Part shown: piece after piece, positions 17,633 to 27,010 of the stretch
Layout of the letters: each line of letters begins with the position of its first letter
How positions within the stretch are numbered: the first letter of the stretch is position 1
NCBI RefSeq assembly: GCF_003112735.1
Contig: NZ_BFBR01000004.1
Span: 62,001-126,000 of the forward strand
Direction: 5' to 3'
Length of the DNA stretch: 64,000 bases
From: Candidatus Phycosocius bacilliformis
GTDB taxonomy: Bacteria > Pseudomonadota > Alphaproteobacteria > Caulobacterales > Aquidulcibacteraceae
Translations under genes and position numbers: made by a program
The notes under the pieces: model-generated
What the model saw: the letters and a program-made list of their open reading frames with translations, nothing else
What the model was told of the DNA's origin: nothing
Databases searched by the model: none

Positions 17633-20266
17633 TTAGTAGCTCCACCGCAGGGTCAGACCATAGGTGCGGGGTTCACCCACAAACGCATTGATCTGGCTGT
17701 TGATTGGGCGTGGCGCAAAGCCGCCCACGGCAGGCTGATTGGTCAGCGCTGGCGCATCACCCTGCAATGGCGCGTCGAAGGTGATCTGTGCATAACGCTC
17801 ATCGGTCAGGTTGCGACCCCACAATTCAACAGTCCAACGCTCATCCGCCGTGCTCAAAGCCAGACGGGCGTTGAACAACGTGTAGCCAGGTTGGGTTTTA
17901 CGTGGGTCGAGGTTCGAGCCGGTAATGGTGTCGGTGATGGTGCGGAAGTCGGCATAGGCCTTGAACAAAGCCTTGTCGGACAGGACCGAGCGCTCATAAT
18001 TGAGGGCCGAGCCATAGGTCCACACCGGCGAGCTGGTCAGCTGGGCACCGGGCAACAAATACAAGTTCGGGTTCTGACCGAGGAATGTGCTGGGCTGCGA
18101 AGCCGCACCCAAATTCTTCGTATACTCCGTCAACGAATAGGCGGCACCACCCGTGAGAGTCAGACCATCAACTGGGGTACGCAGCACGTAGTCGAACTCC
18201 ACCCCTTGCGACACCACTTCAGGAACCGCCGTCACGACGAAGGAGATGCCGGTGAAGGTGTTGAGCTGGAAGTTTTCGAAGGTCTGGTGATAGGCGGCGA
18301 AGTTAGCAGTCAACGCACGGTTGAACCACTGGGTCTTCAGGCCGACTTCATAAGCATCGACGGTCTCTGCTGCGAATGAGGTGTCGGGCTGACGCACGGT
18401 GCGGTTGCCAACACCAGGCGACACGATGGAGGTGACCAGATTGTTCTGGAGGTCCGAGAAGGCGCGGTCGAGGTTGAAACCACCGGCCTTATAGCCACGC
18501 GAATAGGACACGTAGGAATTGATGTTCGGGGCAAAACGATATGCCGCCGACACAATGCCTGACCATTCGTTCTCAGACTTCTTTTGACGATGGTCCATGC
18601 CATCAAGGGCAGAGCGCATCCAAGGTGCGCAGATCGCACCAACCACACCAGCCAGAGCACCCGCATTACGGGCTGCATCCAGCCCTAAGCGATTTTCAAT
18701 GGCAGTACAGCCAGTGTTGCCCAAGGTGCGATAGCTGGCCCGGAAATTCTTGTCTTCCGAGGTATAACGCAGACCCAACGTAACGCTGAAATCATCGTTG
18801 AACTGGTAGATGTTGTGGGTGAACAGGGCCAATGATTCTGACTCTTGGACATAGTCGTCAAACTGACCACCGCCGCCAGCAAGTGTGCCGATATTGGCCG
18901 GGGTCACGCCCAGAATCGATTGCCAGGTCGACACCACACCAGCCAATTGGGTGTTGGTGACAGCAGGGTTCAGCGGGTTGACCGCCAACGATGGGCTGGC
19001 CAAAGCCAATGCGGGGCCGAGCAAGGCACCAATATAGGCTTGGTAATCATTGCCCGTGCGGAACCGCACATGGTTGTTGAGGGTTTCCTTGGCATAGATG
19101 GTGCCAACCAGCCAGTCGAGCTTGCCGACTGTGCCAGCATAACGGAATTCCTGGCTGAAGGTATCGAACTCAGCCCCGGCCCCTTCGGACTTCAAGCTGT
19201 AAAGAATGTCGGCACCGGTATAATCAGAATCCGCCCCGGCCACGCGCTTCCAATTGCGCTTGGCAGTGATGGAGGTGAGCTTGCCGAAGCCGACATCCCA
19301 GTTGGCTTCCAAGCTGAAACCTTGATCATCAATGTCCTGATCATAGGTGCGGTTGGCGCTGGCCAGATAGCTATTCAGATTGCGGCTGGTTTGCAGGCCA
19401 TTGGGCGAGATCTTGTTGATGATGTCGGTGGTGGAAGGCACCCGGACATCACGCAACCAAACTGCGGCGGCGCAGCAGGCTTCTGCGCGTGAAGCAACAT
19501 CGACGATCAGACGCGCATCAAAGGTCTCGCTGGGGGTGTAGAGCAATTGCCCGCGGACTGCGTAATAATTGGTGTCATTGGACTCAGTCCGCGCCGTGCC
19601 ATTATTGACATTCATATAGCCGTCACGGGCACGGGCCGTAACATAGAGACGGCCCGCCAGCTTGTCTTCAATCAGCGGACCAGTGATGCCCAAACCAATC
19701 CCACCCAGGCCATAATTGCCAAAGGTCGCATCACCCGAGGTGCCAAATTCGAAGCTAGGCTTCTTGGTGGTGACATTGATCAGGCCCGCCGAGGTGTTGC
19801 GGCCGAACAACGTACCTTGAGGGCCACGCAACACTTCGATGGCGCGGATTTCACCCAGATCGCCGAATGCGACGCTGTTACGTGCACGGAATACGCCGTC
19901 AATCACCACACCGACCGAGGATTCAAGGCCGGGGTTCGACCCTTGGGTCCCTACGCCGCGAATACGGGCCGTCACCGAACCAGAGTTTTCCGACACAGGC
20001 ACCTGCAGTGATGGGGCCAATTGGGTCAGGTCGCGAATGTCCTTCACGCCAGCCGATTGGATTGCTTCAGCACCGATCGCGGTCACCGCAACGGCCACGC
20101 TTTGCAGCGCGGTCTCACGACGGGTTGCCGTCACAATCACTTCTTCAACTGGTTGCTCTTCAGCCGCAGCAGGTGCTTGCTGCTGTGCAAAGGCGGGTGC
20201 GGCATAAATGGAGGTTGCACATGCTGCCAAAAGCAGGCCGCGATAACCGAGGCGGTTCATCTTCAT
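17633..20266 (-). CDS. TonB-dependent receptor
   Basis: An 877-residue receptor with signal peptide (cleavage near PAFAQ), TonB box EEVIVTATRRE at about 40-50, plug motifs VTARIRGVGTQG and VEVLRGPQGTLFGRNTSAG, and a barrel ending LTLRWSY with a terminal aromatic residue. The second ATG-proximal start MKMNRL at 20266 has GGGAGA 5 bases upstream and is preferred over the longer frame starting at 20380. A CC pair (EACCAAAVW) in an extracellular loop region is unusual. A GTCACA operator cluster lies between this gene and the divergent FAH-family gene. The VxVTATRRE type is common for Caulobacter and Sphingomonas receptors for complex organic ligands. Confidence 0.93.
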   Translation of the reverse strand: MKMNRLGYRGLLLAACATSIYAAPAFAQQQAPAAAEEQPVEEVIVTATRRETALQSVAVAVTAIGAEAIQSAGVKDIRDLTQLAPSLQVPVSENSGSVTARIRGVGTQGSNPGLESSVGVVIDGVFRARNSVAFGDLGEIRAIEVLRGPQGTLFGRNTSAGLINVTTKKPSFEFGTSGDATFGNYGLGGIGLGITGPLIEDKLAGRLYVTARARDGYMNVNNGTARTESNDTNYYAVRGQLLYTPSETFDARLIVDVASRAEACCAAAVWLRDVRVPSTTDIINKISPNGLQTSRNLNSYLASANRTYDQDIDDQGFSLEANWDVGFGKLTSITAKRNWKRVAGADSDYTGADILYSLKSEGAGAEFDTFSQEFRYAGTVGKLDWLVGTIYAKETLNNHVRFRTGNDYQAYIGALLGPALALASPSLAVNPLNPAVTNTQLAGVVSTWQSILGVTPANIGTLAGGGGQFDDYVQESESLALFTHNIYQFNDDFSVTLGLRYTSEDKNFRASYRTLGNTGCTAIENRLGLDAARNAGALAGVVGAICAPWMRSALDGMDHRQKKSENEWSGIVSAAYRFAPNINSYVSYSRGYKAGGFNLDRAFSDLQNNLVTSIVSPGVGNRTVRQPDTSFAAETVDAYEVGLKTQWFNRALTANFAAYHQTFENFQLNTFTGISFVVTAVPEVVSQGVEFDYVLRTPVDGLTLTGGAAYSLTEYTKNLGAASQPSTFLGQNPNLYLLPGAQLTSSPVWTYGSALNYERSVLSDKALFKAYADFRTITDTITGSNLDPRKTQPGYTLFNARLALSTADERWTVELWGRNLTDERYAQITFDAPLQGDAPALTNQPAVGGFAPRPINSQINAFVGEPRTYGLTLRWSY

Positions 20267-20419
20267 CTTTCTCTCCCAGAGAAGTATCTTCGTTGTTTCC
20301 AGACCCAGTCGGACCCAGCTTGCGCCGCCAAGGCCCAAAATTGACACTTGGCGGCATAATGATGGGCGGACCATACGCATGGTTGACGTAGGGGTCGAGG
20401 GTGAAATACTGCAAATTCA

Positions 20420-20453
20420 GGTCACAATGCCGTGCTGTGACCAAATCGTCACA
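20420..20453. promoter_or_regulatory. GTCACA/TGTGAC operator cluster
   Basis: Three half sites occur in alternating orientation: GTCACA at 20421-20426, TGTGAC at 20436-20441, GTCACA at 20448-20453. The first two form GGTCACA-N9-TGTGACC; the last two form TGTGAC-N6-GTCACA. The cluster sits between the divergent TonB receptor and the FAH-family gene and is probably bound by a dimeric regulator controlling both. Confidence 0.55.
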
Positions 20454-20501
20454 ATATTGGCCAACACGACAGAGTCTGATCCGTGAAAGGATAATAAGCG
20501 C

Positions 20502-21347
20502 ATGAAACTTGCCACGATTTTGTACAAGGACGTTCAGCGCATCGCGCAAATCGAAGGCAAGGTGGCGCAACTTTTGGCAGCCCCGGCGGACGGGCTGGGC
20601 GTGGTATCGGCCTTGCGCGGGCCAGCAGAAGGACGCGCCGTGTCCGAAGAAGTCCCCCTGCAGGATATCCAGTTTCTCGCCCCCGTGCCTCAGCCCCCCC
20701 GCATCTTCGGCATTGGCCTTAATTACGCCGACCATGCCGCAGAAACTGGCCGGGAGCCACCGGCGATCCAGACGTGGTTTATGAAGCAGATGACGGCGGT
20801 CAACGCCCCCTATGGCGATGTGGAAAAGCCTGTGGTGTCTGACAAGCTCGACTTCGAGGTTGAGCTTGTCGTGGTGATCGGGGCCAAAGCGCGGCATGTC
20901 CCGGTTGAGCGGGCCGGAGACGTGATCGCGGGCTATTGTGTGGGCTGTGATTATTCGGTGCGCGACTGGCAACGCGCCACACCCACGATGATCATGGGCA
21001 AGGGCTTTGACACCCATGCCCCGTTCGGCCCCTATCTTGTGACCCCCGACGAGATTGACAATCTGGACGCCCTGCGGCTGCGCTGCTTTGTCAATGATCA
21101 ATTGATGCAGGATGGCTGCGTGGCGGATTTGATCTTCAAAGTGCCCGAGATGATCCATCACCTCAGCACCGCCTTTACCCTCTTGCCCGGCGACATCATT
21201 TTCACCGGCACACCCGCTGGCGTTGGGATTGCCCGCACACCGCCGCGCTTTCTGTTTGCAGGCGACCGGGTCCGCTGCGAGATCGACGGGCTGGGCCATA
21301 TCGACAATCGCATTGTCGATGAAGTCAAAGCGACCCTTATCGCGTGA
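20502..21347 (+). CDS. Fumarylacetoacetate hydrolase family protein
   Basis: A 281-residue FAH-fold enzyme. Metal ligands and catalytic motifs are visible: GIGLNYADHAAE at about 70-81, DFEVELVVVIG (acidic metal ligands, about 117-127), CDYSVRDWQ, GKGFDTHAPFGPYLVTPDE and the end motif IFTGTPAGVG. Members hydrolyse or decarboxylate acylpyruvates, 2-oxo-hept-3-ene-1,7-dioates or related ring-cleavage products, so it is a catabolic enzyme of unknown exact substrate. It is divergent from a TonB receptor with which it shares an operator-like site, and overlaps the next convergent receptor gene by 11 bases. Confidence 0.9.
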   Translation: MKLATILYKDVQRIAQIEGKVAQLLAAPADGLGVVSALRGPAEGRAVSEEVPLQDIQFLAPVPQPPRIFGIGLNYADHAAETGREPPAIQTWFMKQMTAVNAPYGDVEKPVVSDKLDFEVELVVVIGAKARHVPVERAGDVIAGYCVGCDYSVRDWQRATPTMIMGKGFDTHAPFGPYLVTPDEIDNLDALRLRCFVNDQLMQDGCVADLIFKVPEMIHHLSTAFTLLPGDIIFTGTPAGVGIARTPPRFLFAGDRVRCEIDGLGHIDNRIVDEVKATLIA

Positions 21348-23412
21348 TCGTCACGCTGATGCGCCAGATCGGTTCATCGGTGGCCGAGATAATCCCCGCA
21401 CCTGTGACAGTGGTGGCAATCAGGCTGCGCGTCAGGTTTTCGCCACGCACGGAAAGCTCGACATCCGGTTTCAAATTCCACGTCAGGCGCGCGTCGAGAG
21501 CCTGAAAGGACTTGAGCTTGCGCGTGTTGAGGTCATCTTCAAACCGGGGGCCTTCCCCGCGCACGCCAAGGCCTAGACGCACATCACGCACGGGGGAAAT
21601 CTCAAGACCCAAATAGCTTGACCATGGCGCGGATTGGGATGGGCGCAGACCGGTCAGGGCAGGCAGTTTGGCCCCGCCCTTAACCTGACTGTCCACCAGG
21701 CTGATACGGGCTTCAAGGCGCGGGCTTGCCGGGCCATCACCGACCCAATTGAGACCGGCTTCTAAACCCGCCGCGTCGATGCGTCCGGCATTTTGGCGCT
21801 GGCGCAACGTGCCACCCGCTGGCAAGAAGCCGACCCGTGGCAGAAGCCCTGGCCCCGTCCCGATCGTTACATTGGTGATCGGATCGGACAGCCGGTTGAG
21901 ATAGAGGCTAAGGTCCGCCGACACGCGCCCAGGCAAAGGCCACACGGCAGACTGCCATTGGTGGCGCACATCAAGATCCAGCCCATCCAAAACTTCCGGC
22001 ACCAGATCAGCATTGGCTTCGGTCACATCATTGCCGACGCGGAACGGGCGATGCAACTCATTGAGGCTGGGCGGGCGGAACGTGCGATAAAGGCTCAACC
22101 GAACCCATCCGTCGCGCCCGTAAGCTGATAGCCGCCCTGTCCATACCTGACCATCTCGGGCGGATGGGCGTTCGGCCAAGGTGACAAGACCCGTGACCCG
22201 ATCGGTTTCAAGGCGCATGGCATCGCGATTGGCCCAATGATCGAGGCGCACACTGGCATCCAATCCAATCGCCCCGTCCGGGGTGCGCAACAGGCGCGGC
22301 ACATCCAGACCCACACCGATCAGGTCTTGCTGTCCCCCGGCGACGCGTAACCGGGTGAAAGCACCGCTTTGGAAGCGAAACAGCTCCCGTGTCTCACCCT
22401 CGCTGCGCCGCCAGTCGAGGGTCCAGCGCTGCGCCCGCCCGGCCAGATCAAGGCCCAAGACGACAGATCCCCCCAATGCCGAGGCCGGGGTTTCAAACTG
22501 ATCCAAGGCCGGGACCACGCTGGCCCGATCGGGGCTGACCGATACGGTCTGATTGGCAAAGTCGCGGTCTTGGGAAAACACGATGATGCGGCCACGACCC
22601 CAATCACCGGCAAAGCTGCGCGCTGCGCTGATATCAAAGCCCTCCGCGCGGCTGGCTGCACCCACTGTGCCAGCCCCCTTGACTTCCTCAAAACCTGATA
22701 GCCGCCAGGACCACAATCCTGCCTCAGCAGGCATCTCGCCTACCAGCGTCCATGTGGTTGCCGACAGATCGACAGGTCGGTCAATGGCCCCGCGTTGGCT
22801 CGGTTGAACGGGAATGAGGCCGTCGCCCACCTCATGGGAGGCCATCATCGTCACCTCGGCGGGGCCGATTCGCAGGCCCGTTCGCGCCGCAATCTGTGCC
22901 GCACCTTGCCCCCCACCGCTAAGCCGCACCCGCGTCGGACCGCCGCGCCCTTCATAGAGATCCAAAGTCCCGGTGAGGGCCAAAGGACCAAAGCCTGCCC
23001 CTGCAGCACCACGGCGCACATCCACTCGGTCCAAGAACAGCGGGTCATGGCGAACCCAGAATACCCAACTGCCGAATGGATCATTTTGCGGCACGCCATC
23101 GAGACTGATGAGCGCGCGACCTGCGCCATTGGGGGCAATCGGCCGTAAGGACAGTCCTTGAATGGTGGCATTTGCAACAGGGCTGGCTGTTCGGCGAAAC
23201 AGACCAACGCCGGGCAGGTCGCGAAAAACTTCATCCAATCTTTGGCCGCCACCTGCCTGCAGATCGGATGCCTGCAGCACGATCTGGGCTGGCATCGCGC
23301 GGTCGGGCGGGAGGCGTTCAGCGCGCACCACCACCACCTCGGCCGGGAAGTCAGTGGTCCCGGCTTCCGCGACGGGCGGAGCCGGCATCAAGAGCATGGC
23401 AAACAGAAACAT
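21337..23412 (-). CDS. TonB-dependent receptor
   Basis: A 691-residue receptor. The ATG at 23412 has a perfect AGGAGGA 8 bases upstream, ruling out the longer frame from 23517; it gives a short signal peptide MFLFAMLLMPAPPVAEA. TonB-box-like EVVVVRAERLP follows, then plug motif NATIQGLSLRPIAPNGAGRA and a barrel ending ISVTITR. The barrel lacks the usual terminal aromatic residue, ending in arginine, which is less common. Organisation is of the compact siderophore/vitamin type, but the ligand is not evident. It converges on and overlaps the FAH gene. Confidence 0.88.
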   Translation of the reverse strand: MFLFAMLLMPAPPVAEAGTTDFPAEVVVVRAERLPPDRAMPAQIVLQASDLQAGGGQRLDEVFRDLPGVGLFRRTASPVANATIQGLSLRPIAPNGAGRALISLDGVPQNDPFGSWVFWVRHDPLFLDRVDVRRGAAGAGFGPLALTGTLDLYEGRGGPTRVRLSGGGQGAAQIAARTGLRIGPAEVTMMASHEVGDGLIPVQPSQRGAIDRPVDLSATTWTLVGEMPAEAGLWSWRLSGFEEVKGAGTVGAASRAEGFDISAARSFAGDWGRGRIIVFSQDRDFANQTVSVSPDRASVVPALDQFETPASALGGSVVLGLDLAGRAQRWTLDWRRSEGETRELFRFQSGAFTRLRVAGGQQDLIGVGLDVPRLLRTPDGAIGLDASVRLDHWANRDAMRLETDRVTGLVTLAERPSARDGQVWTGRLSAYGRDGWVRLSLYRTFRPPSLNELHRPFRVGNDVTEANADLVPEVLDGLDLDVRHQWQSAVWPLPGRVSADLSLYLNRLSDPITNVTIGTGPGLLPRVGFLPAGGTLRQRQNAGRIDAAGLEAGLNWVGDGPASPRLEARISLVDSQVKGGAKLPALTGLRPSQSAPWSSYLGLEISPVRDVRLGLGVRGEGPRFEDDLNTRKLKSFQALDARLTWNLKPDVELSVRGENLTRSLIATTVTGAGIISATDEPIWRISVTITR

Positions 23413-23537
23413 CTTGGCATTCCTCCTAACCCAAGCCGGCGGGCATAGGATAGCGCCCTCACACAGGGGTGGGATTGGCAAGATTTCAGCAGCGACGCGT
23501 TTTGACCCCGCGCCCATCCTCTTTTAAGGCCAGATCT

Positions 23538-24017
23538 ATGGGTGAGCTCATCAAATCCATCGGCTTAAGCCATGATGGCGAGACACGTGCCTTGGGTGCG
23601 CGTCTGGCCAAAGTCCTGCGTCCGGGTGATTGTCTGGCGCTGCGTGGCGACCTGGGAGCGGGCAAAACAAGCCTTGCCCGTGGCCTGATCCAGAGCGTGA
23701 TGGGGGCGGACGTCGAAGTCCCCAGCCCCACCTTTACCTTGGTCCAGCGCTATCAGCCCGATCCTGCGATCTGGCCCGACATCGGCGAAATTCTGCACTT
23801 TGATCTCTACCGCCTTGAAGCCCCCGACGAGGTTTGGGAATTGGGTTGGGAGGAGTTGGACGAGACAATCAGCTTGGTCGAATGGCCTGACAAAGCCGGA
23901 GATCTTCTGCCACCCATGCGGCTGGATATTGACATCACCTTCATAGGGGATCATCGCCGCGCGCATCTCTCCGCTGTACCGCGTTCTAACTGGAAAAGCC
24001 GCCTGCATGATGTGTGA
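23538..24017 (+). CDS. tsaE: tRNA threonylcarbamoyladenosine biosynthesis ATPase TsaE
   Basis: TsaE is the ATPase that resets the TsaD-TsaB complex making the t6A37 modification of ANN-decoding tRNAs. The 159-residue protein has Walker A GDLGAGKTS at about 37-45, the SPTFTLVQRY motif and the ILHFDLYRLE motif. The ATG at 23538 is chosen (MGELIKSIGLS); an upstream in-frame start adds 23 residues atypical of the family. It is divergent from the TonB receptor and overlaps the next gene by 11 bases, forming a tsaE-amgK-murU operon. Confidence 0.93.
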   Translation: MGELIKSIGLSHDGETRALGARLAKVLRPGDCLALRGDLGAGKTSLARGLIQSVMGADVEVPSPTFTLVQRYQPDPAIWPDIGEILHFDLYRLEAPDEVWELGWEELDETISLVEWPDKAGDLLPPMRLDIDITFIGDHRRAHLSAVPRSNWKSRLHDV

Positions 24018-25131
24018 ACCCTCCTTGTCCGGAGCATCGGCTTTCGAGGCCGCGATTGACACTGTGCTGTCCGCCTCGGGCTTTGGCACGGCGCGTCGTC
24101 AGAAGTTTGAGCAGGACGCCTCAACCCGTTCCTATGAACGGCTGCATCTGGATGGGCGCACCGCCATTCTGATGAAGGCCCCGCCGGGCAATGAAGATGG
24201 CCCCTGCCCGCCGCATGCCGATGAAGCAACGCGGCACGCGCTTGGCTGGAATGCTTTGTCTCGGCTGGCGGCCTCGCGCGTGGAGGCATTTGTCGCGGTA
24301 TCGGCCCATCTGCGGGCGCACGGATTTTCCGCCCCCGCGATTCTGGCTGAAGATGCCAGAATTGGCGTAGCTGTGGTGGAAGACTTGGGCGATGATTTGT
24401 TTGCCCGGGTGATTGGCGAGAATCGCGCCGATGAAGTTGGCCTATATCGCGTGGCCGGCCAAGTGCTGGCTGCCCTGCATCAGATCCCAGTCCCTTCAGA
24501 ATTACCCTCCCCACTTGGACCCTGGCCAATTCTGGATTTTGACCGCATTGCGTTGCGCGAGAATGCCAATCTATTTGTGGAGTGGACACCGCGGTTCTTG
24601 GACCAAGATGGCTTCTCAGCCAGTGCACGGGCAGACTGGGACGATATTCGTGACAGCCTGATCCAAGAGATTTTAGGCCATCACCGCGCCTTCACCTTGC
24701 GCGACTATCATGCCGAGAACATCCTATGGCTGCCAGAGCGGGCCGGGATCGGGCGGGTTGGCCTGCTTGATTTTCAAGACGCCGTGCATGGCTACCGGGC
24801 TTGGGACTTTGCCATGCTGTTGCATGATGCCCGCCGTGATGTGAGCCCTGAGGCCCATGAGGCGGCAATCAGTGCGTATCTGGATGCCATCGGGGCAGAG
24901 CGCGCGGCCTTTGAGGAAGAACTTGCCATCCAGGGGGCGATCAATGCGCTGCGCATTCTGGGGATTTTCTCTCGCCTTGTCGGTCGAGACGGCAAGCAAC
25001 GCTATCGCCAATTCATGCCGCGCGAGGCGGGGCATTTGGCTCGGGTGCTGGACCATCCCCGCCTGAAGGATTTGCGGGCCTGGGTTAAGGCCCATGTTCC
25101 TCTGGATGCCTTTGATCGGGCCACCGGCTAA
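24007..25131 (+). CDS. amgK: Anomeric MurNAc/GlcNAc kinase (aminoglycoside phosphotransferase family)
   Basis: A 374-residue APH/choline-kinase-fold protein with catalytic loop LRDYHAENILW (about 234-244) and metal-binding LLDFQDAVHGY. These spellings and the position between tsaE and murU identify AmgK, which phosphorylates MurNAc at C1 in the cell-wall recycling route described in Pseudomonas and Caulobacter. It starts inside tsaE and its TAA stop overlaps the murU start by one base, so all three are translationally coupled. The N-terminus has an extra ATG immediately before the second methionine; either could be used. Confidence 0.87.
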   Translation: MMCEPSLSGASAFEAAIDTVLSASGFGTARRQKFEQDASTRSYERLHLDGRTAILMKAPPGNEDGPCPPHADEATRHALGWNALSRLAASRVEAFVAVSAHLRAHGFSAPAILAEDARIGVAVVEDLGDDLFARVIGENRADEVGLYRVAGQVLAALHQIPVPSELPSPLGPWPILDFDRIALRENANLFVEWTPRFLDQDGFSASARADWDDIRDSLIQEILGHHRAFTLRDYHAENILWLPERAGIGRVGLLDFQDAVHGYRAWDFAMLLHDARRDVSPEAHEAAISAYLDAIGAERAAFEEELAIQGAINALRILGIFSRLVGRDGKQRYRQFMPREAGHLARVLDHPRLKDLRAWVKAHVPLDAFDRATG

Positions 25132-25868
25132 TGGTGCAGGTGCCAAGCCACGCCATGGTATTTGCCGCCGGTCTGGGGACCCGCATGCGGCCCTTGACCG
25201 ATGATCGCCCCAAGGCACTGGTTGAGGTCAATGGTCGCTGCCTGATTGATTACATGCTGGACCGTTTGGCAAAAGCCGGCGTGGAAACAGCTGTTGTCAA
25301 CGGCTTTCACTTTGCCGACAAACTGGTCGCCCATCTGGCCAGCCGCACACAAAAGGCTCCCACAATCATCCTCTCGCGCGAAGATGATCTGCCAGAGCCC
25401 CTCGAAACCGAGGGCGGTCTTATCCATGCGCTGGGTCATTTCCCCGATGGCCCGCTTCTGACGTGCAATACCGATGCAATCTGGGTGGAGGGCCACGTGA
25501 TTGAACGTATGGCCGCTGCCTTTGATCCCGCACGCATGGATGGGCTGTTGCTGCTGGCCCGGCTGGATCAGGCCCTTGGGTTTGATGGACCCGGTGACTT
25601 TTTCATGGATGGGGATGGGCGGCTGACACGCCGAGGCGAGGCTGTGGCCGCCCCATTTGCCTATGCTGGTGTACAGATCACAACGCGGGACAAATTCATC
25701 GGCAAGCCTGAAGTCAAGCGATCTTTGGCCCGAACCTGGTTTGATGAATGGGGGCCACAGGGGCGGCTCTTTGGTTTGGCGCTTGATGGGCCTTGGCTGC
25801 ATGTTGGCGACCCGCAAGCCCGCATGGATGCCGAGGCGCGCTTGATCAGCCTTGGGACATTCTCCTAA
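25131..25868 (+). CDS. murU: N-acetylmuramate-1-phosphate uridylyltransferase
   Basis: A 245-residue nucleotidyltransferase with the signature GLGTRMRPLTDDRPKAL (about 14-30) including the catalytic RxxxxxxxxK pattern, a nucleotide-binding TEGGLIHAL segment and metal-binding CNTDAIW. MurU converts MurNAc-1-P and UTP to UDP-MurNAc, bypassing the fosfomycin-sensitive de novo route. Cotranscribed with amgK. Its end overlaps the convergent serine hydrolase gene by 4 bases. Confidence 0.88.
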   Translation: MVQVPSHAMVFAAGLGTRMRPLTDDRPKALVEVNGRCLIDYMLDRLAKAGVETAVVNGFHFADKLVAHLASRTQKAPTIILSREDDLPEPLETEGGLIHALGHFPDGPLLTCNTDAIWVEGHVIERMAAAFDPARMDGLLLLARLDQALGFDGPGDFFMDGDGRLTRRGEAVAAPFAYAGVQITTRDKFIGKPEVKRSLARTWFDEWGPQGRLFGLALDGPWLHVGDPQARMDAEARLISLGTFS

Positions 25869-27001
25869 GCCCGGTCGACACAGGCATAGAGCGCCTGGAT
25901 CAGACGGCCGGCACGTTCATCCCCCAACAATGCCGGTGTTTGCTTGTTCATGACATAGGCCGCCGACAAACGTCGTGACGGATCGCCAAAACCGCCCGAC
26001 CCACCCCAGCCCGAATGGCCCAAAGTGTCAGGATTTGGTCCATAACGCAGATTGGAATTGCGCATGACCCCAGCTGCCCACGCAATCTCATAAGGCAGAA
26101 CCAGATCGACAGTGCGGATACGCTCTTGGGTAAAGGCCGTCATCGTCTCAGGCGAGATGATCTCGTGCGAGCCAATCCGGCCATTATTGGCAAACACGCC
26201 ATATAAAGTGGCAACCGAACGGGCTGTGCCGTGACCATTGGCGGAGGGGATTTCCACGCTTCGCCACACTGCCCCGCCGCGATTGGGCGAGGACCATGGC
26301 GTGAGGAAAGCAATTCTGCGGGCTTCTGACACCGGCCCGAGTTCCGGCATCGCTTTGGGTCGGCTCATCTCGGCACAACGATCATGATGGGCTTCGGGCA
26401 GACCGATCCAGAAGTCGATATCGAGTGGCCCACAAATGTCTTTGCGCAATTGCGTGCCAAGACTGGTGCCATGGGCGCGCTGGGCCAATTCACCGGCAAT
26501 ATAGCCATAAGTCAGCGGGTGATAGCCGCTGGCCGTGCCCGGTTGCCAAAGCGGAGCCAGAGCGGCCAAAGCCTCGGCCAGAGCGGGCGGGTTCAGCCAC
26601 AGATCGGGATCAATCGGCTCGGCAAAGCCCGGCACACCGGCTTGATGCGACAAAGCCTGCGCAATCGACACAGTCTTGCCATGGGCGGTAAACTCAGGCC
26701 ACAGCCAAGCGATTGGATCATCAAATCCCAGCAAGCCTTGATCCTGCAAACGGGCGATCACCATGGCAGCGATCGGCTTGGTGGTCGAATAGACCGGTAC
26801 CAGTGTCTGGCGAGTCCAAGGCCGGGTCTTGGCCCTGTCCATGTGGCCACCGACCAGATCAACCACCACTTCCCCGTCCAGAATAGCGCAAAAGCCTGCC
26901 CCCAGTTCGAGACCTTCGGCAAAATTGGCGTTGAAAGCATCCAGAACCGGCTCAAAACCCGGCGCGACATAAGGGGAAACCAGATCCGTCATACACACCA
27001 T
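25865..27001 (-). CDS. Serine hydrolase, beta-lactamase/EstB family (PF00144)
   Basis: A 378-residue cytoplasmic-looking member of the class C beta-lactamase fold: S72-x-x-K75 in VYSTTKPIAA, a YGYIAGEL segment in the place of the YxN motif, and the C-terminal HSGWGGSGGFGDP (HxG-type) motif. Family members are esterases, D-aminopeptidases or lactamases; the exact substrate is unknown. No signal peptide is seen. The start is 9 bases after the pdxY stop, so the two are probably one operon; an ATG 9 bases further in (26992) is possible. Confidence 0.85.
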   Translation of the reverse strand: MVCMTDLVSPYVAPGFEPVLDAFNANFAEGLELGAGFCAILDGEVVVDLVGGHMDRAKTRPWTRQTLVPVYSTTKPIAAMVIARLQDQGLLGFDDPIAWLWPEFTAHGKTVSIAQALSHQAGVPGFAEPIDPDLWLNPPALAEALAALAPLWQPGTASGYHPLTYGYIAGELAQRAHGTSLGTQLRKDICGPLDIDFWIGLPEAHHDRCAEMSRPKAMPELGPVSEARRIAFLTPWSSPNRGGAVWRSVEIPSANGHGTARSVATLYGVFANNGRIGSHEIISPETMTAFTQERIRTVDLVLPYEIAWAAGVMRNSNLRYGPNPDTLGHSGWGGSGGFGDPSRRLSAAYVMNKQTPALLGDERAGRLIQALYACVDRA

Positions 27002-27010
27002 CTGGCCTGA

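Noticed and set aside
20160-21299. A 379-residue open frame antisense to the FAH-family gene
   Set aside because: It is a codon-bias shadow of a well-conserved gene on the other strand and shows no family motif.
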